From NCBI GenBank assembly GCA_041480065.1, contig JBGOZF010000007.1:1-64000 (forward strand): a stretch of 64,000 nucleotides of DNA, in the 5' to 3' direction. Position 1 is the first letter of the stretch. The number at the start of each line of letters is the position of its first letter. Shown here one piece after another: positions 51,420 through 59,699 of this stretch. The notes under the pieces are model-generated. The model was not told the DNA's origin. It saw nothing but the letters and a program-made list of their open reading frames with translations, and ran no database searches. A program made the translations under genes and the position numbers. Source of the DNA: Fen-999 sp041480065 (lineage in GTDB: Bacteria > Pseudomonadota > Gammaproteobacteria > Burkholderiales > Rhodocyclaceae).

Positions 51420-53012
51420 ATGACCAGAATCTCGATCTACGACTCCACCTTGCGCGACGGCGCGCAGGCGCAGGGCATTTCCTATTCCGTGGAGGACAAG
51501 ATCAAGATCGTCGAGCGGCTTGATGCGCTGGGCGTCAACTACATCGAGGCCGGCAACCCCGGTTCCAACCCGAAAGATCTGGAGTTCTTCGCCCGCGTCG
51601 GCGCACTCAGGCTGGCGCATGCCAGGATCATCGCCTTCGGCAGCACGCGCAAGGTCGGTGTCGCGGTCGAGGACGACGCCAACGTCCAGTCGCTGCTCAA
51701 GGCCGGGACTTCGGCCATCGCCATCTTCGGCAAGAGTTGGGACTACCAGGTCTCCGAGATCCTGCGCACGACGCGTGACGAAAACCTGCACATGATCGCG
51801 GATACCGTGCGCCACCTGAAACAGCAGGGCCGGGAGGTAGTGTTCGATGCCGAGCACTTCTTCGACGGCTACAAGGCCGACGCCGGCTACGCCCTCGAAA
51901 CCCTCGCTGCGGCGGCGGATGCCGGCGCCGACTGGATTGTCCTGTGCGATACCAACGGTGGCAGCTTCCCCGGCGAGATCCTCGACATCACAAGGGGGGT
52001 CAAGGAACGTTTCTCCGTACCGATCGGCATTCACTGTCACAACGACGGCGAACTGGCGGTGGCGAACTCCCTCGCAGCGGTCGAGGCCGGCGCGACCCAG
52101 GTGCAGGGCACCATCAACGGCTACGGCGAGCGCTGCGGCAATGCCAACCTGTGCTCCATCATCCCCAATCTCCAGCTCAAGCTTGGCTACGAGTGCATTC
52201 CTCCGCAATGCCTGGAGCAACTGGTGTCGGTGGCGCGCTCGGTCAGCGAGATCGCCAACATGCCGCAAAACGAGAAGGCGGCCTACGTCGGTGCCGACGC
52301 CTTCGCGCACAAGGGCGGCATGCACATCGACGCGGTGGTCAAGAATCCGCACTCCTATGAGCACGTCAATCCCGAACTGGTCGGCAACAGCCGGCGGATG
52401 TTGATGTCGGAGGTGGCTGGCCGCAGCACGCTGTTGGCGCGCATCAACGCTGTCGATCCCCGGCTTTCCAGGGATTCGCCCGAGACGCGGCGGATCATGA
52501 GCAAGCTCAAGGAACTCGAGCACGAGGGCTACCAGTTCGAGGCGGCGGAAAGCTCGTTCGAACTGGTCGTACGCAAGATGCTCGGACGCTACACGCCCTT
52601 CTTCGAACTGGTCGAGTTCAAGGTCATCGTCAACGAACCCTGTGTCAATGAGATGAACTCGTCGGTGATCATCAAGGTGCGCGTGGGCGAACAGGAAGTG
52701 CTCACGGTGGCCGAGGGCGACGGCCCGGTGAACGCGCTCGACCGCGCCGCGCGCAAGGCACTGGAGCGCCTCTATCCGGCCATCGGCGAGATTCGGCTCA
52801 CCGACTACAAGGTGCGCGTGCTCGATTCCGACAAGGCCTCGGCCGCCAAGGTGCGCGTGCTGGTCGAGTCGACCGACGGCCGCGAACACTGGACCACCAT
52901 CGGCGTCTCCACCGACATCATCGACGCCTCCTGGCGCGCGTTGGTCGACGCCATCGAATACAAGCTGCTGCGCGACCAGGAACGGCAGGCGCTCAGCGCC
53001 GGTCGGGCTTGA
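51420..53012 (+). CDS. cimA: Citramalate synthase CimA
   Basis: This 530-residue enzyme of the isopropylmalate/homocitrate synthase family condenses pyruvate and acetyl-CoA to (R)-citramalate, an entry to isoleucine that bypasses threonine. The N-terminal YDSTLRDGAQAQGISYSVEDK (in part) with GAQAQG is the CimA-type signature. HCHNDGELAVANSLAAVEAG and NGYGERCGNANL complete the HMGL-like domain, and a C-terminal regulatory domain (VIIKVRVGEQEVLTVAEGDG) is present. A 2-isopropylmalate synthase role is less likely from these motifs. leuC-leuD, which also isomerise citramalate, lie 0.9 kb downstream. The 3' end overlaps the XRE regulator by 20 bp. Confidence 0.92.
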   Translation: MTRISIYDSTLRDGAQAQGISYSVEDKIKIVERLDALGVNYIEAGNPGSNPKDLEFFARVGALRLAHARIIAFGSTRKVGVAVEDDANVQSLLKAGTSAIAIFGKSWDYQVSEILRTTRDENLHMIADTVRHLKQQGREVVFDAEHFFDGYKADAGYALETLAAAADAGADWIVLCDTNGGSFPGEILDITRGVKERFSVPIGIHCHNDGELAVANSLAAVEAGATQVQGTINGYGERCGNANLCSIIPNLQLKLGYECIPPQCLEQLVSVARSVSEIANMPQNEKAAYVGADAFAHKGGMHIDAVVKNPHSYEHVNPELVGNSRRMLMSEVAGRSTLLARINAVDPRLSRDSPETRRIMSKLKELEHEGYQFEAAESSFELVVRKMLGRYTPFFELVEFKVIVNEPCVNEMNSSVIIKVRVGEQEVLTVAEGDGPVNALDRAARKALERLYPAIGEIRLTDYKVRVLDSDKASAAKVRVLVESTDGREHWTTIGVSTDIIDASWRALVDAIEYKLLRDQERQALSAGRA

Positions 53013-53787
53013 GCAGAACGAGCTTCAACTGTTCCTGATCGACCGGCCGCAGTGTTACCTGCTGATAGGTGATGAGGCCCAGTCGCGGGTGGTTGAAGGC
53101 GCGCTGTCCGCCCTGGCGTTCGAGCACGACATGCTCCTTCCAGTAGCGCGAGAACTCGGGACTCGCTTTCCGCAATTCCTCAATCAGGTGTTGCAGCGCG
53201 GGCTCTTCCAGCCGAGTGCGACAGTCGGCCCGGAACTCGGCCGTGATGCGGCGTGCGCGCGTCTCCCAATCGACCAGGAATTTGCGGGTCTCAGGCCTGA
53301 GGAAGACGAACCGCAATAGATTCCTCGGCGCTTCGTGCTCCTGGACAGGGAGATCGAGCCAGCCGGTGAAGAGCGTGGCCGCCGCCTTGTTCCAGGCCAG
53401 CATGTCCCAGGTGCGGCCCATGATGTAGGCCGGCACGTCGATGTCGGCAAGCAGGCCCGTCAGCAACTCCGAGGCGGCGTCTTCCTCGGGGGCGGTGGCG
53501 AGCGGATCGTGGCGACCGGCCATCTCGAAGAGGTAGGCGCGTTCGCTGCGCGTGAGCCGCAATGTCTGCGCCAGCCGGTCCAGTGCCTCGGACGACACAT
53601 TGACCTCGCGCCCCTGCTCGATCCAGGTGTACCAGGTCGGGCTGATGCCGGCCAGTTGAGCTACTTCCTCGCGGCGCAGCCCCTGGATTCGGCGTCGGTT
53701 GCCGGCCGGGAAACCGAAGGCTTCCGGCGCGTGGCGGGCGCGCAGCACCTGCAGAAACTCGCCGAGTTCCTTGCGTCGTGGGTCCAT
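52993..53787 (-). CDS. XRE-family regulator with MmyB-like ligand domain
   Basis: This 264-residue transcription factor has an N-terminal helix-turn-helix (LRREEVAQLAGISPTWYTWIEQGR, in part; about residues 37-60) and a C-terminal MmyB-like domain (PAYIMGRTWDMLAWNKAA, NLLRFVFLRPETR, HPRLGLITYQ). Such proteins often regulate a divergent gene and may bind a fatty acid. It is divergent from leuC by 157 bp. A perfect 10-bp palindrome overlaps its own likely -10, suggesting autoregulation. Its 3' end overlaps cimA by 20 bp on the other strand. Whether it controls leuCD is unknown. Confidence 0.9.
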   Translation of the reverse strand: MDPRRKELGEFLQVLRARHAPEAFGFPAGNRRRIQGLRREEVAQLAGISPTWYTWIEQGREVNVSSEALDRLAQTLRLTRSERAYLFEMAGRHDPLATAPEEDAASELLTGLLADIDVPAYIMGRTWDMLAWNKAAATLFTGWLDLPVQEHEAPRNLLRFVFLRPETRKFLVDWETRARRITAEFRADCRTRLEEPALQHLIEELRKASPEFSRYWKEHVVLERQGGQRAFNHPRLGLITYQQVTLRPVDQEQLKLVLLKPDRR

Positions 53788-53811
53788 TTCCGGTCTTGGC
53801 TATTAGTGAAG

Positions 53812-53847
53812 ATACTAGTATAAACACCTGTCTTGTTACGGTACTAG
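53812..53847. promoter_or_regulatory. Candidate operator of the XRE regulator
   Basis: ATACTAGTAT (53812-53821) is a perfect palindrome 25 bp upstream of the regulator's ATG and overlaps a minus-strand TATACT that could be its -10. A related TACTAG occurs at 53842-53847 and TATTAGT at 53800-53806. Repeated copies of the same short core in a divergent gap are typical for an autoregulated repressor. Confidence 0.4.
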
Positions 53848-53944
53848 ACCTTCGCTACCATCTTTCCCAATCGCGCTTGGCGCAATTTTCTCGCGCCCGG
53901 GACTACGATCCATATCCGCTACCTCACAAAGCAAGGAGCCTCCG

Positions 53945-55354
53945 ATGGCCGGCAAGACGCTTTACGACAAACTCTGGGACTCGCACGTCGTCCGCGAAGA
54001 AAGCGACGGCACCTGCCTCATCTACATCGACCGGCATCTCATGCACGAGGTGACCAGCCCGCAGGCTTTCGAGGGTCTGCGCATTTCCGGCCGCAAGCCC
54101 TGGCGCAATACCTCCATCGTCGCCAACCCCGACCACAACACCCCGACCGACCATTGGGATCAGGGCATCCAGGAGCCCATCGCGCGTTTGCAGGTGGAGA
54201 CGCTCGACGCCAACATCAAGGAATTCGGCGCCTTGGTCTATTTTCCGTTCAAGCACGCCAACCAGGGCATCATCCACGTCATCGGCCAGGAAAACGGCAC
54301 CACGCTGCCGGGCATGACCGTCGTGTGCGGCGACAGCCACACGTCCACCCACGGAGCTTTCGGCGCCCTGGCCCACGGCATCGGCACCTCCGAGGTCGAG
54401 CACGTGCTGGCAACGCAGACGCTGGTCGCCAAGCGCTCGCAGCGCATGCTGGTCAAGGTCGAAGGGCAACTCGGCAAGGGTGTCACCGCCAAGGATGTCG
54501 CGCTGGCGATCATCGGCAAGATCGGCACCGCCGGCGGCACCGGCTATGCCATCGAGTTCGGCGGTTCCGCGATCCGCGGCCTGTCGATCGAAGGCCGCAT
54601 GACCCTGTGCAACATGGCCATCGAAGCCGGCGCCCGTGCGGGCCTCGTCGCCCCCGACCAGAAGACCATCGACTACCTCCAGGGTCGGCTCTACGCGCCG
54701 AAGGGTGCCGACTGGGACCGCGCGGTGGCTTACTGGAAGACCTTGCAGTCCGATGCCGACGCCGCCTTCGATTCCGTCATCGAGCTCGATGCCGCAAAGA
54801 TCGAGCCTCAGGTCACCTGGGGCACCTCGCCCGAACAGGTGCTGCCGGTCGGCGCGCGCGTACCCAATCCGGCCAAGGAGGCCGATCCGGTCAGGCGCGC
54901 CGGCATCGAGCGGGCGCTCAAGTACATGGGGCTCGCCGCCGACACGCCGATCGAAGAGATCAAGGTCGACAAGGTCTTCATCGGCTCCTGTACCAACTCG
55001 CGCATCGAAGACCTGCGCGCTGCGGCGAAAGTGGCCAAGGGCCGAAAGAAGGCCGCCAGCGTTAAACAGGTACTGGTCGTGCCGGGGTCGGGCATCGTGA
55101 AGCGCCAGGCCGAGGCGGAAGGGCTCGACAAGGTTTTCGTCGAAGCTGGCTTCGAATGGCGCGAACCGGGCTGTTCGATGTGCCTGGCAATGAACGCCGA
55201 CCGCCTGGCACCGGGAGAGCGCTGCGCCTCCACCTCCAACCGCAACTTCGAAGGACGTCAGGGTGCCGGTGGCCGCACGCATCTGGTCAGCCCGGAAATG
55301 GCCGCCGCGGCAGCCATCGCCGGGCACTTCGTCGACGTCCGCAACCAACTCTGA
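53945..55354 (+). CDS. leuC: 3-isopropylmalate dehydratase large subunit
   Basis: LeuC is the 4Fe-4S aconitase-type subunit that, with LeuD, isomerises 2-isopropylmalate (and citramalate derivatives) in leucine and isoleucine synthesis. The 469-residue protein has VCGDSHTSTHGAFGALAHGI (active-site and cluster region), FIGSCTNSRIEDL and GCSMCLAMNAD carrying the cluster cysteines, and STSNRNFEGRQG for substrate binding. A strong AAGGAG precedes the ATG. leuD follows after 12 bp. Confidence 0.97.
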   Translation: MAGKTLYDKLWDSHVVREESDGTCLIYIDRHLMHEVTSPQAFEGLRISGRKPWRNTSIVANPDHNTPTDHWDQGIQEPIARLQVETLDANIKEFGALVYFPFKHANQGIIHVIGQENGTTLPGMTVVCGDSHTSTHGAFGALAHGIGTSEVEHVLATQTLVAKRSQRMLVKVEGQLGKGVTAKDVALAIIGKIGTAGGTGYAIEFGGSAIRGLSIEGRMTLCNMAIEAGARAGLVAPDQKTIDYLQGRLYAPKGADWDRAVAYWKTLQSDADAAFDSVIELDAAKIEPQVTWGTSPEQVLPVGARVPNPAKEADPVRRAGIERALKYMGLAADTPIEEIKVDKVFIGSCTNSRIEDLRAAAKVAKGRKKAASVKQVLVVPGSGIVKRQAEAEGLDKVFVEAGFEWREPGCSMCLAMNADRLAPGERCASTSNRNFEGRQGAGGRTHLVSPEMAAAAAIAGHFVDVRNQL

Positions 55355-55366
55355 GCGAAAACCGAC

Positions 55367-56005
55367 ATGAAAGCATTCAAGCAACTCGACGGCCTGGTCT
55401 GCCCGCTCGACCGCGCCAACGTCGATACCGACGCCATCATCCCCAAGCAGTTCCTCAAGTCGATCAAGCGCTCGGGCTTCGGGCCCTTCCTGTTCGACGA
55501 ATGGCGCTACTCAGACTTCGGCGAGCCGGGCATGGACTGCACCAACCGGCCGCGCCGGCCGGAGTTCGTGCTTAACCAGCCGCGCTACCAGGGTGCGCAG
55601 GTGCTTCTGGCGCGCGACAACTTCGGCTGCGGTTCCAGCCGCGAGCACGCGCCGTGGGCGATCGAGGACTATGGTTTCCAGGTCATCATCGCGCCGTCGT
55701 TCGCCGACATCTTTTTCGGCAACTGCTACAAGAACGGCATTCTGCCCATCGTCGCGCCTGCGCAGATCGTCGACAAGCTGTTCATGGAATGTGCTGCCAA
55801 GGAGGGCTACCGCCTTAGCGTCGATCTCGAGGCGCAGAAAGTAACTACCCCTTCCGGCGAGTCGTTCGGCTTCGACATCACGCCCCACCGCAAGCACTGC
55901 CTGTTGAACGGCCTGGATGAGATCGGCCTGACGCTGCAGCATGCCGACGAGATCAAGGCGTTCGAGACGCGCCATCGCGCCGCGCAGCCCTGGCTGTTCA
56001 ACTGA
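55367..56005 (+). CDS. leuD: 3-isopropylmalate dehydratase small subunit
   Basis: LeuD supplies the swivelling small domain of the isopropylmalate isomerase. The 212-residue protein has LDRANVDTDAIIPKQFLKS and DNFGCGSSREHAPWAI, where the serine-arginine pair contacts substrate, and FADIFFGNCYKNGILPI. It follows leuC by 12 bp. A bidirectional terminator follows 27 bp after its stop. leuB, which commonly comes next in Betaproteobacteria, is absent here. Confidence 0.97.
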   Translation: MKAFKQLDGLVCPLDRANVDTDAIIPKQFLKSIKRSGFGPFLFDEWRYSDFGEPGMDCTNRPRRPEFVLNQPRYQGAQVLLARDNFGCGSSREHAPWAIEDYGFQVIIAPSFADIFFGNCYKNGILPIVAPAQIVDKLFMECAAKEGYRLSVDLEAQKVTTPSGESFGFDITPHRKHCLLNGLDEIGLTLQHADEIKAFETRHRAAQPWLFN

Positions 56006-56032
56006 TCGTCGATACAGCGAAGCGCCAAAAAA

Positions 56033-56060
56033 CCGGGGGCCTTGCGGCCCCCGGCTTCTT
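56033..56060. terminator. Bidirectional intrinsic terminator between leuD and HiPIP
   Basis: CCGGGGGCC-TTGC-GGCCCCCGG (56033-56054) is a perfect 9-bp GC stem. On the plus strand CTTCTTT follows; on the minus strand the stem is followed by six T residues (plus-strand AAAAAA at 56027-56032). It suits both converging genes. Confidence 0.85.
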
Positions 56061-56080
56061 TCAAGCAAAGCTGCTGACGG

Positions 56081-56362
56081 TCAGGGCTTCTTGGCCCAGG
56101 CGGTGCAGTAGCCGGCAGGGGCGATTTCGGTATCGCCCGGCATGATCTTGCAGCCGCCCAGATCCTTCGGCGTCTTGCCGGGAACGAACTGCATGCAAGT
56201 CGCGCAACTCTTGTCGGCACTGGGCGTGCCCTGGTACTTGAGCGCGGTGCGCAGGGCATCGTTCTTGGCAGCAAAGGCCCGATCCGAAACCGCCAGCACC
56301 GGGATCAAGGCAAGGGCGGAGCCGCCAATCTTGAGGAAATTACGACGCGATTCTTGAGTCAT
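56081..56362 (-). CDS. High-potential iron-sulphur protein
   Basis: HiPIP is a small periplasmic 4Fe-4S electron carrier. The 93-residue precursor has a Tat signal (SRRNFLKIGGSALALIPVLA) and four cluster cysteines, Cys53, Cys56, Cys71 and Cys86, in the order CATCMQF, GGCKIMPG and GYCTAWA, which match the family spacing. The ATG at 56362 has AAGGA eleven bases upstream; the longer frame would displace the twin-arginine. It stands alone and shares a terminator with leuD. The 247 bp upstream (56363-56609) show no recognisable gene. Confidence 0.95.
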   Translation of the reverse strand: MTQESRRNFLKIGGSALALIPVLAVSDRAFAAKNDALRTALKYQGTPSADKSCATCMQFVPGKTPKDLGGCKIMPGDTEIAPAGYCTAWAKKP

Positions 56363-56609
56363 TTGCAACCATCCTTTCGTTAGTAAGAACAAAGCCTGTA
56401 CGGCCGATTAAGCCTGCTTCCGACGCCCGCATGGCGACTGCATCCGAACGCCTACGATCATCCCCGCCCCGGATTATTTGGTGAGCCGGTCCCGCTTTAT
56501 AAATGAACTTTGCGGACAGGTAATCTTGCAGTGCAGCATTGCGGTTCGCGCAAGGGAATAAACGAGTCAGGGCGTTCGGTCGTTGACACGCGGAAACGAA
56601 ATCGTAGCG

Positions 56610-57476
56610 TCAGGCGAAGACGGAGCGGATCTCCTTCTCGTGAACGCCGATCTCTTCGGTAAGCTCAAGGTACTCGGGTGTCAATGCGTACTGCTCGGTG
56701 TCGGCGGGCGCCTCCCTGCCGAGCCATTCGAATCTGCCGCCGGCGAGCAGATTGGCGACATAGACCACATCGGCCAGGTTGCGGGGCTTCGCGGGCAGCG
56801 GACGCGGTTGGTCATGTTCGCGGACTGCCTCCGCGATCTCCTCGGGCATGCCGAGCGCGATCAGTACCGCGTGGCCGATGCTCTCGTGCCATTGCAGGAT
56901 CAGATGCTTGATGGTGTCGGGGCGCTGGCGCAGTTCATCGTACTGGATCGCGCGGTAGAGCATGTAGAAGGCGCCAATGTCGTGGACCATTCCGGCCAGT
57001 AGTGCCTCGTCGGGGCTGATGCGGGTCATGTGGCGGGCGATCAGTTCCGCTGCGACAGCGGTGTGCAGCGAATGCTGCCAGAGCTTGTCGGTGAGATCGC
57101 TGAACTTGACCAGATCCTTGGAGCGCAGCAGTTGGTTCATGGCGATGGCCATCGCCGTCGTCCGCACATTGTTGAGGCCGAGCCTGAGCACGGCGTCGCG
57201 CACGCCCACGATCTGCTTTCCTGTCGATCCGAAAGCCGCCGAATTCGCCATGCTGATCAGCCGCGCGGAAATCAGGGGCTCGGCGCCGACAAGGGTGGCG
57301 ATCTTGTCCAGCGACAAATTGGGGTCCTGCAATAGCTTGCGCAGGCGCGAGACGAGATCGAACGAGGTCGGGAAGACGACATCGCCCGTCAGTTCCTTGG
57401 CGATGTCCTGCAGCATCTGGAAACGCTGCTCGTTGAGAGCCGTGCCGCTCTTGTCTGGAACAGGTGAGGTATCCAT
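56610..57476 (-). CDS. HDOD domain signalling protein
   Basis: This 288-residue cytoplasmic protein is built mainly of an HDOD domain. It shows VFPTSFDLVSRLRKLLQDPN, PLISARLISMANSAAFG, VRDAVLRLGLNNVRTTAMA and the HD-like GMVHDIGAFYML with HESIGHAVL (in parts). HDOD proteins lack the full phosphodiesterase site and act as signalling partners in motility or stress responses. It precedes the tRNA-Gly and chemoreceptor region on the same strand as read, but 47 bp and the tRNA separate them, so co-transcription is uncertain. Confidence 0.9.
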   Translation of the reverse strand: MDTSPVPDKSGTALNEQRFQMLQDIAKELTGDVVFPTSFDLVSRLRKLLQDPNLSLDKIATLVGAEPLISARLISMANSAAFGSTGKQIVGVRDAVLRLGLNNVRTTAMAIAMNQLLRSKDLVKFSDLTDKLWQHSLHTAVAAELIARHMTRISPDEALLAGMVHDIGAFYMLYRAIQYDELRQRPDTIKHLILQWHESIGHAVLIALGMPEEIAEAVREHDQPRPLPAKPRNLADVVYVANLLAGGRFEWLGREAPADTEQYALTPEYLELTEEIGVHEKEIRSVFA

Positions 57477-57523
57477 CGTCTGTTGGCAACCCCCAAGAGA
57501 AATTCCGGCGCATCGGATCGATC

Positions 57524-57597
57524 TGGAGCGGGCGAAGGGAGTCGAACCCTCGTCATCAGCTTGGGAAGCTGAGGTAATGCCGTTATACGACGCCCGC
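57524..57597 (-). tRNA. tRNA-Gly (anticodon CCC)
   Basis: The minus strand gives a complete cloverleaf: acceptor GCGGGCG paired with CGCCCGC, a D-arm with AACGGC, anticodon stem TCAGC/GCTGA around loop TTCCCAA (anticodon CCC, reading GGG), and a T-arm with GGTTCGACTCC. The 3' end TCCA is encoded, so CCA is in the gene. No integrase or repeated 3' end marks it as an integration site. Confidence 0.95.
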
Positions 57598-57620
57598 GAG
57601 AGGGGGCTATTCTAGACAGG

Positions 57621-57655
57621 GCTTGCCGGCGTGGCAATTAATGGCGCCGGCAAGC
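57621..57655. terminator. Hairpin downstream of the chemoreceptor gene
   Basis: GCTTGCCGGCG (57621-57631) and its exact complement (57645-57655) surround a 13-base loop. It lies between the chemoreceptor stop and the tRNA on the minus strand. No T tract follows, so it may terminate weakly or process the tRNA-containing transcript. Confidence 0.45.
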
Positions 57656-57670
57656 AGTTCCGGTAGCAGT

Positions 57671-59308
57671 TCAGACACGGAAACGCCTGACCATTTCGCT
57701 CAAGCGTTCTGCCGTTTGCTTGAGTTCGGCCGCCGCGGTCGCCGTCTGTTTCACGGACGCACCGGTGTGGTCCACCATCTGGGCGATCTGCTCGACCTGC
57801 TGGGCGATGGCGGTGCTGGCGGTGCTCTGCTCCTGGGTCGCATTGGCGACGTCGCGCACCTTGGTCAGAGTGTCCGCGGCGCCCTGACGGATCTCGCGCA
57901 GCGATTCGGCGGCGCTGCCCACCAGCTCGACGCCGCGCTGGACCTGGGGTTTGGCCGCACCCATGGCCTCCACGGCGTGGTGAGTGTCGCCCTGGATGGC
58001 ACTGATCATCTGCTCGATCTGTACCGTCGCCGTTGCCGTGCGTTCGGCCAGGCCGCGCACTTCGTCGGCCACCACCGCGAAGCCGCGCCCCTGCTCGCCG
58101 GCGCGTGCGGCCTCGATGGCGGCGTTGAGCGCCAGCAGGTTGGTCTGGGCGGCGATTTCCTTGATCACGCCGGCGATGGTGCCGATCTCGTTGGCCCGTG
58201 CGACCAGGGTGCCGATCCGCTCCGCAGCGCCACCGATGGTGGCGGCGATGGCATTCATTTCTTCGGTGGCCCGGTTGGTCCGGCCTTCGCCTTCTTCGGC
58301 CAGTTTCGCCGAGCGCGACGAATTGATCTCGGTCTCGCGGGCGCTTTCGGAAATATGGACGACGCTGACGGTCATCTGTTCGACGGCAGCGGCCATCGAC
58401 GAAGCCGCGTCCGATCCGGCATGGGCGGCGTCGGAAACGGCGCGCGAAGCCGTAGCGATTTCGCCCGAACCGGTCGCGACCTCGTCGGCGCTGCTGTGGA
58501 TGGTCCGCATCATCTCGCGCAGCGCGGCGACGGTGGTCCGCACGGCGGCCAGGACGCTGCTGTCGGACCCGCCGGCCCGAATGTCGACCGTGAGATCTCC
58601 GGCGGCAAGGCTCTTCATGACTTCATTGACGTATTGGGGTTCGCCGCCAAGCTCGCGCATCAGATGGCTGGTCACCAGCCATGCCAGCAGCAGCGAGGCA
58701 CCCAGCGATGCGACGAAAATCGAGATCAGGATCATGCGCGCCGACACCACCGAGTCCGCCGCCTCGGCTTCGATGCGCCCGCTCTCGCTGTTGGCGAGCT
58801 TGACAACTTGATCGATCGCCTGGCGGTGGCTCGCATACACATTCCCCATCTCGCCGAGCACCGCCCGTGCGCGCGCCGAATCGCCTGCCTGGATCGCCGG
58901 CACGAACTGGTTTCTGGCCAGCTCAAAGAACTTGATCCCCGTTGTCTGAGCCTGATCGAGCAGCGTTTGCTTGAGGTTGTCCGCCAGCGGCTGCGCACGC
59001 CAGAACGCGTAGCGTTCGCCGAAATCCTTCTCGGCCTGCGTCAACTCCGCGATCAGTTTCGAGCGTTGGTCGGGCGCCGTGTCGACCGCCATTTGGTGCG
59101 CGATCAGGTTGGCCTCGATGATGTAAGCCGGCGGCGGCAGAATATCCGCCACCAGATCCTTGCCGCGAACCACCTCCTGGTAGATCGGACCGTTGACTCG
59201 CAATCGTTCCAGGATGAAATAGGTGACGCCGCCGAACACCGCGAAACCGATCGCCAGCATGCCGATCATCAACGCAAACCGTTGTCCCAGCCTAAGTCCA
59301 GCCAGCAT
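57671..59308 (-). CDS. Methyl-accepting chemotaxis protein
   Basis: This 545-residue membrane chemoreceptor has a first helix near residues 12-32 (FALMIGMLAIGFAVFGGVTYF) and a periplasmic domain of about 160 residues, which may bind a small ligand. The second helix follows near 195-215 (RMILISIFVASLGASLLLAWL), then HAMP (GGEPQYVNEVMKSLAAGDLT) and the signalling domain with the tip AAQTNLLALNAAIEAARAGE and GRGFAVVADEVRGLAERT. No CheB/CheR tail pentapeptide is present (ends RRFRV). Ligand unknown. It is an orphan receptor with no che genes nearby. Confidence 0.93.
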   Translation of the reverse strand: MLAGLRLGQRFALMIGMLAIGFAVFGGVTYFILERLRVNGPIYQEVVRGKDLVADILPPPAYIIEANLIAHQMAVDTAPDQRSKLIAELTQAEKDFGERYAFWRAQPLADNLKQTLLDQAQTTGIKFFELARNQFVPAIQAGDSARARAVLGEMGNVYASHRQAIDQVVKLANSESGRIEAEAADSVVSARMILISIFVASLGASLLLAWLVTSHLMRELGGEPQYVNEVMKSLAAGDLTVDIRAGGSDSSVLAAVRTTVAALREMMRTIHSSADEVATGSGEIATASRAVSDAAHAGSDAASSMAAAVEQMTVSVVHISESARETEINSSRSAKLAEEGEGRTNRATEEMNAIAATIGGAAERIGTLVARANEIGTIAGVIKEIAAQTNLLALNAAIEAARAGEQGRGFAVVADEVRGLAERTATATVQIEQMISAIQGDTHHAVEAMGAAKPQVQRGVELVGSAAESLREIRQGAADTLTKVRDVANATQEQSTASTAIAQQVEQIAQMVDHTGASVKQTATAAAELKQTAERLSEMVRRFRV

Positions 59309-59469
59309 GATTGTCTCTCCGAAGGTTGTTGTTCGAGTAATGTTTCACCATGCTACCTTAGATATAGAATGCGGGGGGGTCTGGATGATCTCCCTGTGCG
59401 ATGCAGGGATTCGCGCGTCGGCATCGGATGTACCAACGGCGGGTCAGCCGGAGGGCAGCATCCGCGCGA

Positions 59470-59478
59470 TGCTAAAAT
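59470..59478 (+). promoter_or_regulatory. Extended -10 for a possibly leaderless thiS transcript
   Basis: TGCTAAAAT is an extended -10 (TGnTAAAAT). Its last base is only 7 bases before the thiS ATG (59486), so transcription would begin at or next to the start codon. No Shine-Dalgarno precedes that ATG. Confidence 0.45.
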
Positions 59479-59485
59479 CACTGTC

Positions 59486-59689
59486 ATGATTTCCCTGCAC
59501 ATCAATGGCGAACGAGCCGAACTGGCCCAGGCGATGACCGTCGCGGCCCTGCTCGAAGCGCGTGGGATGGCGGGCAAGCGCGTCGCGGTGGAACGCAACG
59601 GGGAGATCGTGCCCAGGAGCCAACATCCCGCCGTCGTTGTCGAGGCCGGCGACCGCATTGAAATTGTCGTCGCCGTCGGCGGCGGTTAA
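59486..59689 (+). CDS. thiS: Thiamine sulphur carrier ThiS
   Basis: ThiS is a ubiquitin-like carrier that delivers sulphur as a C-terminal thiocarboxylate for thiazole synthesis. The 67-residue protein ends in the required Gly-Gly (VVAVGGG) and shows ISLHINGERAELA and VAVERNGEIVPRSQ. The ATG at 59486 has no Shine-Dalgarno but follows an extended -10 so closely that the mRNA may be leaderless. thiG follows 10 bp after its stop. thiO, thiF and thiC are not adjacent. Confidence 0.93.
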   Translation: MISLHINGERAELAQAMTVAALLEARGMAGKRVAVERNGEIVPRSQHPAVVVEAGDRIEIVVAVGGG

Positions 59690-59699
59690 GGAACCCATC

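Noticed and set aside
57524..57597. tRNA-Gly as an integration site
   Set aside because: No integrase gene and no duplicated tRNA 3' end were seen in the flanks.
57623..59485. Long plus-strand frame upstream of thiS
   Set aside because: It is the complement of the chemoreceptor gene; only the last 67 codons (thiS) are real.
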